From DATLYT01 sp035574455 (GTDB lineage Bacteria > Bacteroidota > Ignavibacteria > UBA10030), in contig DATLYT010000162.1 in NCBI GenBank assembly GCA_035574455.1, positions 1 to 22,059 on the forward strand: a stretch of DNA of 22,059 bases, given 5' to 3'. The notes beneath the pieces are model-generated. The model was not told the DNA's origin. It saw only the letters and a program-made list of their open reading frames with translations, and did not search any database. The position numbers and the translations under genes were made by a program. Below are positions 15,034 to 22,059 of this stretch, in pieces. The stretch's first letter is position 1. Every line of letters starts with the position of its first letter.

Positions 15034-17691
15034 ATGCAGTCTTTTCAGAAGACCGTCGTCAAACTTTTGGTTGTGCTCGCGTGCGCTGCTGGTACGGCGC
15101 ACGGTCAATCCCAAACGAGCCTCAACGTCCAGTTCCTCGGCAACAAGAATGACTACCCGCAGAGTGGATCGGCGGGCTACTCTGCATGCTGGGGCTACAC
15201 CGCGCCCGACGGCCGAGAGTACGCGTTGCTCGGGACGTTGAACGGCACATCCATCATCGACATTACCGACGCACCGACACTCCGTGAAGTAGCTTTTATT
15301 GCCGGCCCGCCTTCAGCCTGGCGGGAGATGAAAACGTACCGACAGTACGCTTACATTGTAACGGAAAACGGAACGCATCCGCAGTCGGGCGTTCAGATTG
15401 TTGACCTCTCGAATCTCCCAACCTCAGCAGCGCTTGTGAAGACCTATGTCTGGGCAGATACCGTTGGCACGTCGATTACTCGGATTCCCCGCGCCCATAC
15501 GGTCAGTGTCGAGGGGAAGTATCTCTATCTTAACGGCGGCAACTTCAACGGTATCCGTATTCTCGACCTGACTGATCCGCTGAACCCCATCAAGGCCGGT
15601 GTCTATAATGGGCCGTACATCCACGATTCGTACATTCGTAACGATACGATCTATGCCTCTGCCATCAACAACAACGGCGGGTTGGACATTATCGATGCAC
15701 GGAACAAGGTGAATCCCCAACGCATCAAGCTGCTGCAGTATCCCGGCTCCGGTACGCACAACGCCTGGACAACGGAGGATGGGAAGTATGTTCTCACGAC
15801 GGATGAAATCGGCAGCACGACGAAATCGCTTAAGGTTTGGGATATTCGCGACATCCAGAATCCTGTAAAGGTTGCGGAGTTCAGCAATTCAGTTTCGATT
15901 GTCCACAACGTGGTCGTGAAAGGAAATCTCGCTTACGTTGCCTGGTATGCCGACGGTCTGAAGGTCGTCGATATCTCCAATCCTGCGAACCCCCAGCTTG
16001 TGGGATACTATGATACCTATCCCGGAAATCCTGTCGCGCAATATGTTGGCGCGTGGGGAGTGTATCCGTACTTTCCGTCGGGCAAGGTGATCGTCTCGGA
16101 CATGCAGAGCGGTCTGTATGTGCTCCGCTACACACCACCGAATCCGCAAAGCCAGAACGTACAGCTCTTGGGTAACTACCAGGGCCGCAAGGAGCGAAAT
16201 CCGCAAGGAACATACTACTCATCCGTCTGGGGATACACGGACGTGAATGGGAGAGAGTATGGAATCCTCGGCACGTATCGCGGAACGGCCATTGTCGATC
16301 TTTCCTATTTGCCCGACTCTCTTCACGAAGTGGCATTCATTCCCGGACCGACCGCCGCGTACAGTTATCGTGAGTTCAAAACGTATCTCCACTATCTCTA
16401 CATCGTCTCCGAGGGTGGCAACGGTGTACAGATCGTCGACCTCGCGGGACTTCCGAACTCCGTGCGTATGGTAGGAAGCTATCAGACCTCGACGTTCGAC
16501 CGTGCACATACAATTTCAGAGACTGCAGGATACCTGTACGTCAACGGAGGCAATGCTACGGTCGGAGGGAAGGATATCGGCGGCACGTTGATCTTGAGCC
16601 TTGCCAATCCGGAGCAGCCAGTGGAAGTGGGAAAGTTTGCTGAGCATTATGTGCATGATTCTTACACCCGTCGCGATACACTTTTTGCATCGGGCATTTT
16701 TGGCCATGGGCTGAGCATTGTGGATGTGCGCAACAAGGCGAATCCCGTTCTTCTGAAGACCATCCAATATCCCGGTTCCGGAACGCATAATGCGTGGACA
16801 ACGGACGATGGTCGGTATGTCTTGACGACGGACGAAATCGGCTCGACGCCCAAGACGTTGAAAATCTGGGATATTCGGGATTTGAATGCAGTCGAAAAAG
16901 TCGGGGAATGGAATCCGCGCCCGAACGACATCATCCACAACGTTTGCGTGAAGGGGAATTATGCCTATATTGCCTACTATAAAGCTGGATTGCTCATTGC
17001 GGATATTTCGAATCCCCGCTCGCCGACACTGGCAGGGTATTATGACACCTATCCTGATACAAACACAACGCTCTATAACGGTGCGTGGGGGGTCTATCCG
17101 TATTTCCCTTCAGGACGAATACTCATCAGCGATATGATGACAGGGCTGTATGTGTTTCGCTTTGATGAGCAGAAGATCGGTTCAATCGCCGGCACGGTGA
17201 CCGACGCATACACGAATCAACCGATTGCGAACGCCCTCGTTCGGGTTGTCGAGACGGGACAGACGCGGTGGACGAACGCGCAAGGACAATTCCTGTGGGG
17301 CTATGCAACGGGTAACTATACATTGCAAATCGAGAAAACAGGCTACCAGACTCAGACGGCAGAGACAACGATCCAACAGAATATGACGACAACGCTTGCT
17401 GTGTCTCTGACGCCCGCAATGCCTCCGGGCAGTTTCATGCTCTATCAGAATTATCCGAACCCCTTCAATCCGATGACGACCATCGTCTTCGATCTGCCGC
17501 GGGAAGCGCCAGCAACGTTGAAGCTCTTCACCACGCTCGGCCAGGAGATTCGCGTCATCACCCAAGGGACATTCTCCGCTGGACGCCACCGCGTGCAGCT
17601 GGACGCGAGCGATCTTCCTTCGGGCGTGTACATCTACCGTTTAGAGACAACGGGCTACACCGACGCACGACGCATGGTTGTTCTCCACTGA
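15034..17691 (+). CDS. Secreted protein, two choice-of-anchor-B propellers, T9SS type A sorting domain
   Basis: The product is an 885-residue exported protein. The ATG at 15034 has AAGGAGG four bases upstream and gives a clean signal peptide (cleavage after THG-like AHG, near residue 24). An ATG at 15004, overlapping the previous stop, lacks a binding site. Two tandem homologous units of about 340 residues (31-370 and 375-712) each hold WGYT-DGREY-LLGT, AHTVS/AHTIS, GTHNAWTT-DG-YVLTTDEIG, IVHNV/IIHNV and GAWGVYPYFPSG. This pattern fits the choice-of-anchor-B/LVIVD-repeat beta-propeller family, whose biochemical role is not established. A carboxypeptidase-regulatory-like Ig domain follows (715-795, IAGTVTDAYTNQPIANA). 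The T9SS sorting domain is at about 801-885 (QNYPNPFNPMTTIVF, LPSGVYIYRL). It is likely released or attached at the cell surface by type IX secretion. Confidence 0.88.
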   Translation: MQSFQKTVVKLLVVLACAAGTAHGQSQTSLNVQFLGNKNDYPQSGSAGYSACWGYTAPDGREYALLGTLNGTSIIDITDAPTLREVAFIAGPPSAWREMKTYRQYAYIVTENGTHPQSGVQIVDLSNLPTSAALVKTYVWADTVGTSITRIPRAHTVSVEGKYLYLNGGNFNGIRILDLTDPLNPIKAGVYNGPYIHDSYIRNDTIYASAINNNGGLDIIDARNKVNPQRIKLLQYPGSGTHNAWTTEDGKYVLTTDEIGSTTKSLKVWDIRDIQNPVKVAEFSNSVSIVHNVVVKGNLAYVAWYADGLKVVDISNPANPQLVGYYDTYPGNPVAQYVGAWGVYPYFPSGKVIVSDMQSGLYVLRYTPPNPQSQNVQLLGNYQGRKERNPQGTYYSSVWGYTDVNGREYGILGTYRGTAIVDLSYLPDSLHEVAFIPGPTAAYSYREFKTYLHYLYIVSEGGNGVQIVDLAGLPNSVRMVGSYQTSTFDRAHTISETAGYLYVNGGNATVGGKDIGGTLILSLANPEQPVEVGKFAEHYVHDSYTRRDTLFASGIFGHGLSIVDVRNKANPVLLKTIQYPGSGTHNAWTTDDGRYVLTTDEIGSTPKTLKIWDIRDLNAVEKVGEWNPRPNDIIHNVCVKGNYAYIAYYKAGLLIADISNPRSPTLAGYYDTYPDTNTTLYNGAWGVYPYFPSGRILISDMMTGLYVFRFDEQKIGSIAGTVTDAYTNQPIANALVRVVETGQTRWTNAQGQFLWGYATGNYTLQIEKTGYQTQTAETTIQQNMTTTLAVSLTPAMPPGSFMLYQNYPNPFNPMTTIVFDLPREAPATLKLFTTLGQEIRVITQGTFSAGRHRVQLDASDLPSGVYIYRLETTGYTDARRMVVLH
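15124..17160 (+). repeat. Tandem internal duplication in the propeller gene
   Basis: The DNA for unit 1 (about 15124-16134) and unit 2 (about 16156-17160) encodes the same succession of motifs at the same spacing. Nucleotide similarity is still visible in the best-kept block, for example 15761-15830 against 16789-16858 (both carry TGGACAACGGA and GACGAAATCGGC-type stretches). The copies have diverged clearly, so the duplication is old or was inherited with the family. Confidence 0.8.
17437..17688 (+). other. T9SS type A sorting domain, copy 1
   Basis: The segment encodes the C-terminal domain starting QNYPNPFNPMTT and ending in YIYRL plus a basic tail (ARRMVVLH). It is one of three such domains within 2.8 kb. 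The NPFNP variant, with a FlgD-like Ig fold, is typical of Ignavibacteria and related phyla. Confidence 0.85.
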
Positions 17692-17702
17692 CCCGTTCAC
17701 CC

Positions 17703-18414
17703 ATGCATACCGTCCGTCTACTCCTTCGAGTGTTTACTTCGTTGATGATTATCCTTTCGTGGGGTGGAACCGTTCTCCACGCGCAGCACGCCCCAGTTCG
17801 TTCGGCGGGATGGTGATTTTCCGTCAATCGATTCTATCGACGTGGGGGATGATGCGAAGCCTGCGTTCACGGATATGGATGGCGACGGCGATATCGACCT
17901 TATCATCGGCTCGCGGGATAGCTCATTATCCTACTGGCGTAATACCGACTTTCGGTTTACGCGGGTTCCCAATTTTTTTGCCGGTATCCCGTCCTTCCCG
18001 CGCGTTGCGCCGGCGTTCTTGGACGTGGATGACAACTATGTGCCCGACCTGATCCTCGGCAACTACAAAGGCGGGCTGTATTTTTACTACAATAAGAATA
18101 CCAACTGGCCCGTTTCGGTAAGGAACGAGCCGGGTCTTCCGCAGAAGATTTCGTTAGAGCAGAACTATCCCAACCCCTTCAATCCGCAAACCACCATTCG
18201 CTACACGCTTGCCGAGGAAAGTCAGGTGACGCTGACGGTGCTCGACCTGTTAGGACGAGAGGTCGCACGCCTGGTGCAGGAGCGACAGCCACCCGGAGCG
18301 TACTCCGCGGTGTTCGACGTTGCAACGCACGCGACATTACCGAGCGGAATCTATTTTTACCGTCTGAAAACTGGAAGCTTGATTACGACGAAAAAAATGC
18401 TTTACATACGATAG
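17703..18414 (+). pseudogene. Frameshifted FG-GAP/VCBS-repeat protein with T9SS sorting domain
   Basis: The ATG at 17703 starts a good signal peptide (MHTVRLLLRVFTSLMIILSW, cleavage likely after LHAQ) but runs into TGA at 17814-17816. The mature part is in another frame: FTDMDGDGDIDLIIG, then AFLDVDDNYVPDLILG, which are two FG-GAP/VCBS-type calcium-binding blades, then a full T9SS sorting domain from 18154 (QNYPNPFNPQTTIRY to KKMLYIR). That frame is closed upstream by TGA at 17746, so the shift lies between 17749 and 17816. Removing one C from CCCC at 17791-17794 would join HAQHA to QFVRRDGDFPS. With only two blades it is far shorter than normal VCBS proteins. It begins 11 bases after the propeller gene, and an indel in a C-run also fits a sequencing error. 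Confidence 0.7.
18154..18411 (+). other. T9SS type A sorting domain, copy 2
   Basis: This segment is the intact C-terminal domain of the frameshifted FG-GAP gene. It shares QNYPNPFNP, LLGREVA and LPSGIYFYRL with the other two copies. Its integrity suggests the gene is either recently broken or intact with a base-call error. Confidence 0.85.
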
Positions 18415-18439
18415 TTCACCACACTAATCATGAGGTTCC

Positions 18440-20236
18440 ATGCACGGTTGGTACCGCTTGAGTTTTCTTACCGCGCTTCTCACCTCTGTCTCCTTCTCGC
18501 AGTATCTCGATAGTCGTCTTCTCATCACTCCCCCCAAACGCGAATTCCGCGGCGCCTGGATTGCAACGGTAGATCGACTTGACTGGCCGCCTTCAGATCC
18601 GGCCAGCCAACGTAACGCCTTGACTGCTATTTTGAGCACACTATCGAACTACAATTTTAACGCAGCCGTGTTTCAAGTTCGTGCCAGAGGAAACGCGTTC
18701 TACAATTCTAGTTATGAACCTTGGGCTGCAGAATTAACCGATACCCTGGGAAAGGCGCCGTCCTATGATCCATTGCAATATGCCATTGATGAAGCAAGGC
18801 GGCTGGGATTAGAACTCCATGCATGGTTTAATTTTGCAATCGTATGGAACGGGACAACGGCTCCCACTAGCGTAGGAAAGACCCACATAGCTTCTATTCA
18901 TCCCGAATGGGTAAAAACCTACAACAATCAACTCTGGCTTGATCCCGGTATTCCCGCAGTACGGGATTGGCTAAGAATGGTTGCTTTGGATCTGGTGCGG
19001 AGGTACGACATCGACGCTATTCATTTTGATTATATTCGAATCCCAGATGCTAACTTTCCAGACGACGATTCGTTCATGCAGTACGGCATTCCGGCCGGTT
19101 ATTCGGACAAGAGCCGCTGGCGACGGGAAAATATCGATGCATTTATGAGGTCGTTTTATGATAGTGCGCAAATTATTCGGCCACGGATGAAGGTGGGTTC
19201 TGCGCCTATTGGCATTTATTCTCCCATTCCGGGTGCCACATCAACGTTCTATGGTCTGGCTGTGGGACAGGATGCACGAAAGTGGATGCAAGAAGGGAAG
19301 CATGATTACGTGATGCCCCAAATCTACTGGAATATCGGTGAGCAAACCAATGATCCTGACTTTTTTGCACTGGCAGTGGATTGGCAAAATGGGAGTTTTG
19401 GGAGGCACGTGTATCCAGGCCTGGCTGCATACCAGATGTCTTCACAGAGTGGGAGTAGAAACTATCCAGTTTCTGATATAATGGCAATGATCGATGCCAC
19501 AAGGAGTATTGGATCGTTGGGAAATGTCTTTTTTCGGTACCAGAGCCTGAGACTAAAGAATTTTTTAGATTCACTGGTTAATACCCGCTACTCAACCGTT
19601 GCCTTGCTTCCCCTGATGCCTTGGAAAGATAACACTCCTCCAAATCGGCCAGATAGCCTTCGTGTAATACAGTTCTCGAATTCGTTTCTGTTTTTTTGGG
19701 TGGATCCAGCCCCCGCAAGTGATGGGGATACCCCTGTCGAGTATCTCGTCTATCGTTCAACGTCATTCCCAGTCGATATTAGCGATATGCGGAATGTTGT
19801 GCAGAAAGGGACAACAAAGTTCTACGGCAATGCTTATCCCGAAACTGGCATTCATGTCTACACCGTCACCGCGCTCGACCGGAACCATAATGAGAGCGAG
19901 CGGAGCAGCACGGTGATCGTTTCGTCCACCGGAAATGTCCTCGTCGGTGTGCAGTGGCCGGTTACGGCACCACTGGCATTTGATCTCCAGCAGAACTACC
20001 CCAACCCGTTCAACAGCTCAACGGTGATTCAGTTCACGATGCCGTACGAGACGCAGGCCGTGCTGAAGGTGTATGACCTGTTAGGCCGCGAGGTGGCGGT
20101 TCTTGTGGATCGGGTTCTTGGCGCTGGCGTTCATCAGGCAAGCTTTGATGCACAGTCGCTCCCGAGCGGACTCTACATCTATCGTCTTGTTGCAGGGGGA
20201 CAGGTAGTGGCAAAGAAGATGCAGTTGGTGAAGTAA
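18440..20236 (+). CDS. GHL10-type glycoside hydrolase with Fn3-like and T9SS sorting domains
   Basis: The product is a 598-residue secreted enzyme. The signal peptide is residues 1-20 (SFLTALLTSVSFS). The catalytic barrel of the GHL10/DUF187 family spans about 33-395: REFRGAWIATVDRLDWP, GLELHAWFNF, WLDPGIPAVRDWL, DAIHFDYIRIP (from residue 190) and DYVMPQIYWN. The characterised relative DigH cuts denuded peptidoglycan glycan strands, so a cell-wall or related glycan target is likely but unproven. A fibronectin-III-like domain follows at about 398-490 (RPDSLRVIQFSNSFLFFW). The T9SS sorting domain starts at Gln518 (QNYPNPFN, LLGREVAVLVD). A GAGG motif precedes the ATG. The barrel-coding part (about 18620-19850) is clearly more AT-rich than both ends of the gene and than its neighbours. 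It is the last gene of the plus-strand run. Confidence 0.9.
   Translation: MHGWYRLSFLTALLTSVSFSQYLDSRLLITPPKREFRGAWIATVDRLDWPPSDPASQRNALTAILSTLSNYNFNAAVFQVRARGNAFYNSSYEPWAAELTDTLGKAPSYDPLQYAIDEARRLGLELHAWFNFAIVWNGTTAPTSVGKTHIASIHPEWVKTYNNQLWLDPGIPAVRDWLRMVALDLVRRYDIDAIHFDYIRIPDANFPDDDSFMQYGIPAGYSDKSRWRRENIDAFMRSFYDSAQIIRPRMKVGSAPIGIYSPIPGATSTFYGLAVGQDARKWMQEGKHDYVMPQIYWNIGEQTNDPDFFALAVDWQNGSFGRHVYPGLAAYQMSSQSGSRNYPVSDIMAMIDATRSIGSLGNVFFRYQSLRLKNFLDSLVNTRYSTVALLPLMPWKDNTPPNRPDSLRVIQFSNSFLFFWVDPAPASDGDTPVEYLVYRSTSFPVDISDMRNVVQKGTTKFYGNAYPETGIHVYTVTALDRNHNESERSSTVIVSSTGNVLVGVQWPVTAPLAFDLQQNYPNPFNSSTVIQFTMPYETQAVLKVYDLLGREVAVLVDRVLGAGVHQASFDAQSLPSGLYIYRLVAGGQVVAKKMQLVK
19985..20233 (+). other. 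T9SS type A sorting domain, copy 3
   Basis: This is the C-terminal domain of the GHL10 enzyme, QNYPNPFNSSTVIQF to KKMQLVK. It is compositionally like the rest of the window (65% GC in 20041-20100 by my count), unlike the catalytic part of the same gene. Confidence 0.85.
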
Positions 20237-20319
20237 GGCGGTTGGTGGTTTTTACAGAGAAGCTCGAAGTAACTCGTCACGGACTTACGACTGAAACCTA
20301 CTACACGCAATTCTTTTCT

Positions 20320-22059
20320 CTACCAATTAATCCTTCTCTTCTCTTCGCCTTCTCTCCAATTCGCGCTGGTGTGTTTATCGCATAGCGCGATCGGGTACTT
20401 AGCGTTGAACAACTCTGTCGTTTTCTCCGGACACCATTCCTGCGCCTTCTTCTTCGTCTCCACACAAATTGTGTCCGTGATGACGCCCTCTGGTTGCGTG
20501 AAGAGCTCCACCGGCAGACCGAGCGTGGAGTCTTCGTACACGGACTTCATAAAGCGGCCGAAAATGGGCGCAGCGGCACGTCCGCCCTGTCCGTCGGACG
20601 TGGTGAACTTGATGCGGTGGTCATCAAACCCGACCCATGCAGCGGCGGCGAGGTGTGGCGTGAATCCGACGAACCACGCGTCGCCGTAATCGTTGGTTGT
20701 TCCGGTTTTCCCGGCGGCGGGAAAGTGATAGAGCAGAAAATTCCGCACGCGTATACCTGTTCCATCGTTCACCGCGTCTTCCAGTAGGTTGGTCATGAGA
20801 TACGCTGTCTCTTTACTCAGGACTTCGCTCTTCTCCGGCACCGTTTGCTCGATCACGTTGCCATCCTTGTCCTCGATACGGATAATGCCGTACGGGTCCA
20901 CACGTACGCCTTCGTTGGCATAGACGCCGAACGCGGTTGCCATCTCGAGCGGCGAGACCTCCGGCGTCCCCAGCGCGATCGATTCGTACGGAGGGATGGG
21001 CGACTTGATCCCCATGCGTTTGGCATATTCTGCCACCTCTTTTGGCGGAGCAATCTGTTGAATCATCCGCACTGCGATGAGGTTGATGGATTGTTTGAGT
21101 GCTTCGCGAAGGGTGTATTTTCCGCCGATTGAACCGTCGAAGTTGCTAGGCGTCCAGCGTGTGCCGTCGGGCATCGGAATGGTGACGGGTTGATTCAGGA
21201 TTTCCGTGCAGATCGGGTAGCCGTTGTCGAGCGCCACCGTGTAGACGAACGGCTTAAACGCTGACCCCGGCTGACGACGAATTTGCGTGACGTGGTTCAA
21301 TCCGTACTTGAACGACTTGTAGTTTCTACCCCCCACCATCGCGAGAATGTATCCGTTGTGTGGATTCGTAACGACGAAACCCACTTCGATCGTTTGCGCT
21401 GCGCGTTTGGCAGAGTCGATAATGGCGGGGTCGTTGCGGAGTGCGCGCAGGAGACTATCCCGTGTTTCCCGGTCGGCAGCCCGCCGATATTTATCAGAAT
21501 CGCGAATCAACTTGTCAATGTTGTCGCGGAGAATCTCCGGCGCTTTTTTCCAGTTCCAGGTGGCGTCGAAAGATTTTTGGAATTGCACAAGATGACTATC
21601 CACGGCGGCGTTGGCGTAGCGCTGCATCCGCGCGTTGAGGGTCGTGTACACGCGTAGACCGTCCCGATACAGGTCGAAGCCATACTGCTCGGCTTTCTTC
21701 ACCATCTGCTGGCGAATCCATTCCACAAAATGCGGGGCAATGCCGGCACGCAACTCCGGGTCGGGTAATCGAAAGACCAGCGAATCGGCACGGACGCTGT
21801 CGGCCTCCTCCTGAGTCAAAAATCCGTCCCGCACCATCTGGCTCAGCACAATGTCCCGGCGTCGGTATGCACGTTCGGGGTAGTTGATCGGGTCGTAATA
21901 GCCCGGCCCTTTGAGCATGCCGATGAGCATCGTGTATTCGCCAAGGGTAAGATCCGCCGCGCTTTTGCCGAAGAACTGCTGAGCGCCGGACTCAATACCG
22001 TATGCACCCCGGCCGAAGAGAGCGACGTTGAGGTACAGCTCAAGAATCTCTTGTTTGGT
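20320..22059 (-). CDS. Bifunctional penicillin-binding protein 1A, 5' end outside window
   Basis: The product is a class A penicillin-binding protein that polymerises lipid II into glycan strands and cross-links the peptides at the inner membrane. The frame is open to the right edge, so about 579 C-terminal residues are seen. The end of the glycosyltransferase domain comes first (KQEILELYLNVALFGRGAYG, GKSAADLTLGEYTMLIGML). A linker region follows, then the transpeptidase domain with SxxK as SAFK (Ser codon at 21262-21264), SxN as SIN near 21085-21090, and KTGTT near 20700-20710. The conserved LNQPVTIPMPDG and GTPEVSPLEMATAF are also present. The C-terminus ends with a basic tail (EEKRRINW). 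The gene converges on the GHL10 gene with an 83-base gap that shows no clear terminator. Confidence 0.95.
   Translation of the reverse strand, partial: TKQEILELYLNVALFGRGAYGIESGAQQFFGKSAADLTLGEYTMLIGMLKGPGYYDPINYPERAYRRRDIVLSQMVRDGFLTQEEADSVRADSLVFRLPDPELRAGIAPHFVEWIRQQMVKKAEQYGFDLYRDGLRVYTTLNARMQRYANAAVDSHLVQFQKSFDATWNWKKAPEILRDNIDKLIRDSDKYRRAADRETRDSLLRALRNDPAIIDSAKRAAQTIEVGFVVTNPHNGYILAMVGGRNYKSFKYGLNHVTQIRRQPGSAFKPFVYTVALDNGYPICTEILNQPVTIPMPDGTRWTPSNFDGSIGGKYTLREALKQSINLIAVRMIQQIAPPKEVAEYAKRMGIKSPIPPYESIALGTPEVSPLEMATAFGVYANEGVRVDPYGIIRIEDKDGNVIEQTVPEKSEVLSKETAYLMTNLLEDAVNDGTGIRVRNFLLYHFPAAGKTGTTNDYGDAWFVGFTPHLAAAAWVGFDDHRIKFTTSDGQGGRAAAPIFGRFMKSVYEDSTLGLPVELFTQPEGVITDTICVETKKKAQEWCPEKTTELFNAKYPIALCDKHTSANWREGEEKRRINW

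Noticed and set aside
17791..17794. CCCC tract as a classic phase-variation repeat
   Set aside because: Four bases are too few for typical slipped-strand phase variation. I kept only the weaker statement that the indel position is suspicious.
20237..20319. Terminator between the convergent GHL10 and penicillin-binding protein genes
   Set aside because: I found no stable stem followed by a T-run in these 83 bases on either strand.
20369..21657. Plus-strand open frames antisense to the penicillin-binding protein
   Set aside because: The penicillin-binding protein motifs cover the region and the antisense translations are of mixed, low-complexity composition.

Overview
The window looks like chromosomal DNA of a free-living Gram-negative bacterium from the Bacteroidota/Chlorobiota neighbourhood, most likely an Ignavibacteria-, Kapabacteria- or Kryptonia-type lineage. 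The evidence is three secreted proteins that end in a C-terminal sorting domain opening with QNYPNPFN, secD and secF as separate genes rather than one fused secDF, and GC content that appears to be in the mid-50s. This placement is inferred from gene families and not from a marker-gene tree. There are no tRNA, rRNA, CRISPR, phage or insertion-sequence features.

Left part (1-6600): the 3' end of a CHAT-domain gene converges on a two-gene unit, an ECF sigma factor followed by a toastrack-type membrane protein, with a perfect 17-bp inverted-repeat terminator between them. Divergent from the sigma factor run thymidylate kinase (tmk) and a CtpA-type S41 protease. A deoxynucleoside kinase and a small STAS-domain protein follow on the minus strand, each unit separated by a clear hairpin terminator.

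Middle (6600-12600): an export and folding block. secD-secF on the minus strand and a membrane-anchored parvulin chaperone (PpiD/SurA-like) on the plus strand diverge from one 270-base region with two back-to-back sigma70-like promoters. A putative outer-membrane protein gene overlaps the end of the chaperone gene.

Right part (12600-20240): a co-directional, tightly packed run of aroK, aroB and four genes for exported proteins. These are a c-type-cytochrome-like lipoprotein (frameshifted and cut short), a large protein with two tandem choice-of-anchor-B/LVIVD-type propellers, an FG-GAP/VCBS protein (frameshifted and short), and a GHL10-type glycoside hydrolase. The last three carry the type IX secretion (T9SS) type A sorting domain. 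Both frameshifts sit just after the signal peptide, which is the most unusual pattern in the window. A bifunctional class A penicillin-binding protein runs in from the right edge on the minus strand.

Common theme: most genes serve the cell envelope, covering stress sensing, the Sec motor, periplasmic folding and proteolysis, peptidoglycan synthesis and remodelling, and surface or secreted cargo. I see no strong candidate for an entirely new multi-gene system. The best leads are a CHAT protein that has lost both catalytic positions, the paired frameshifts in secreted-protein genes, and a compositionally mosaic GHL10 gene.
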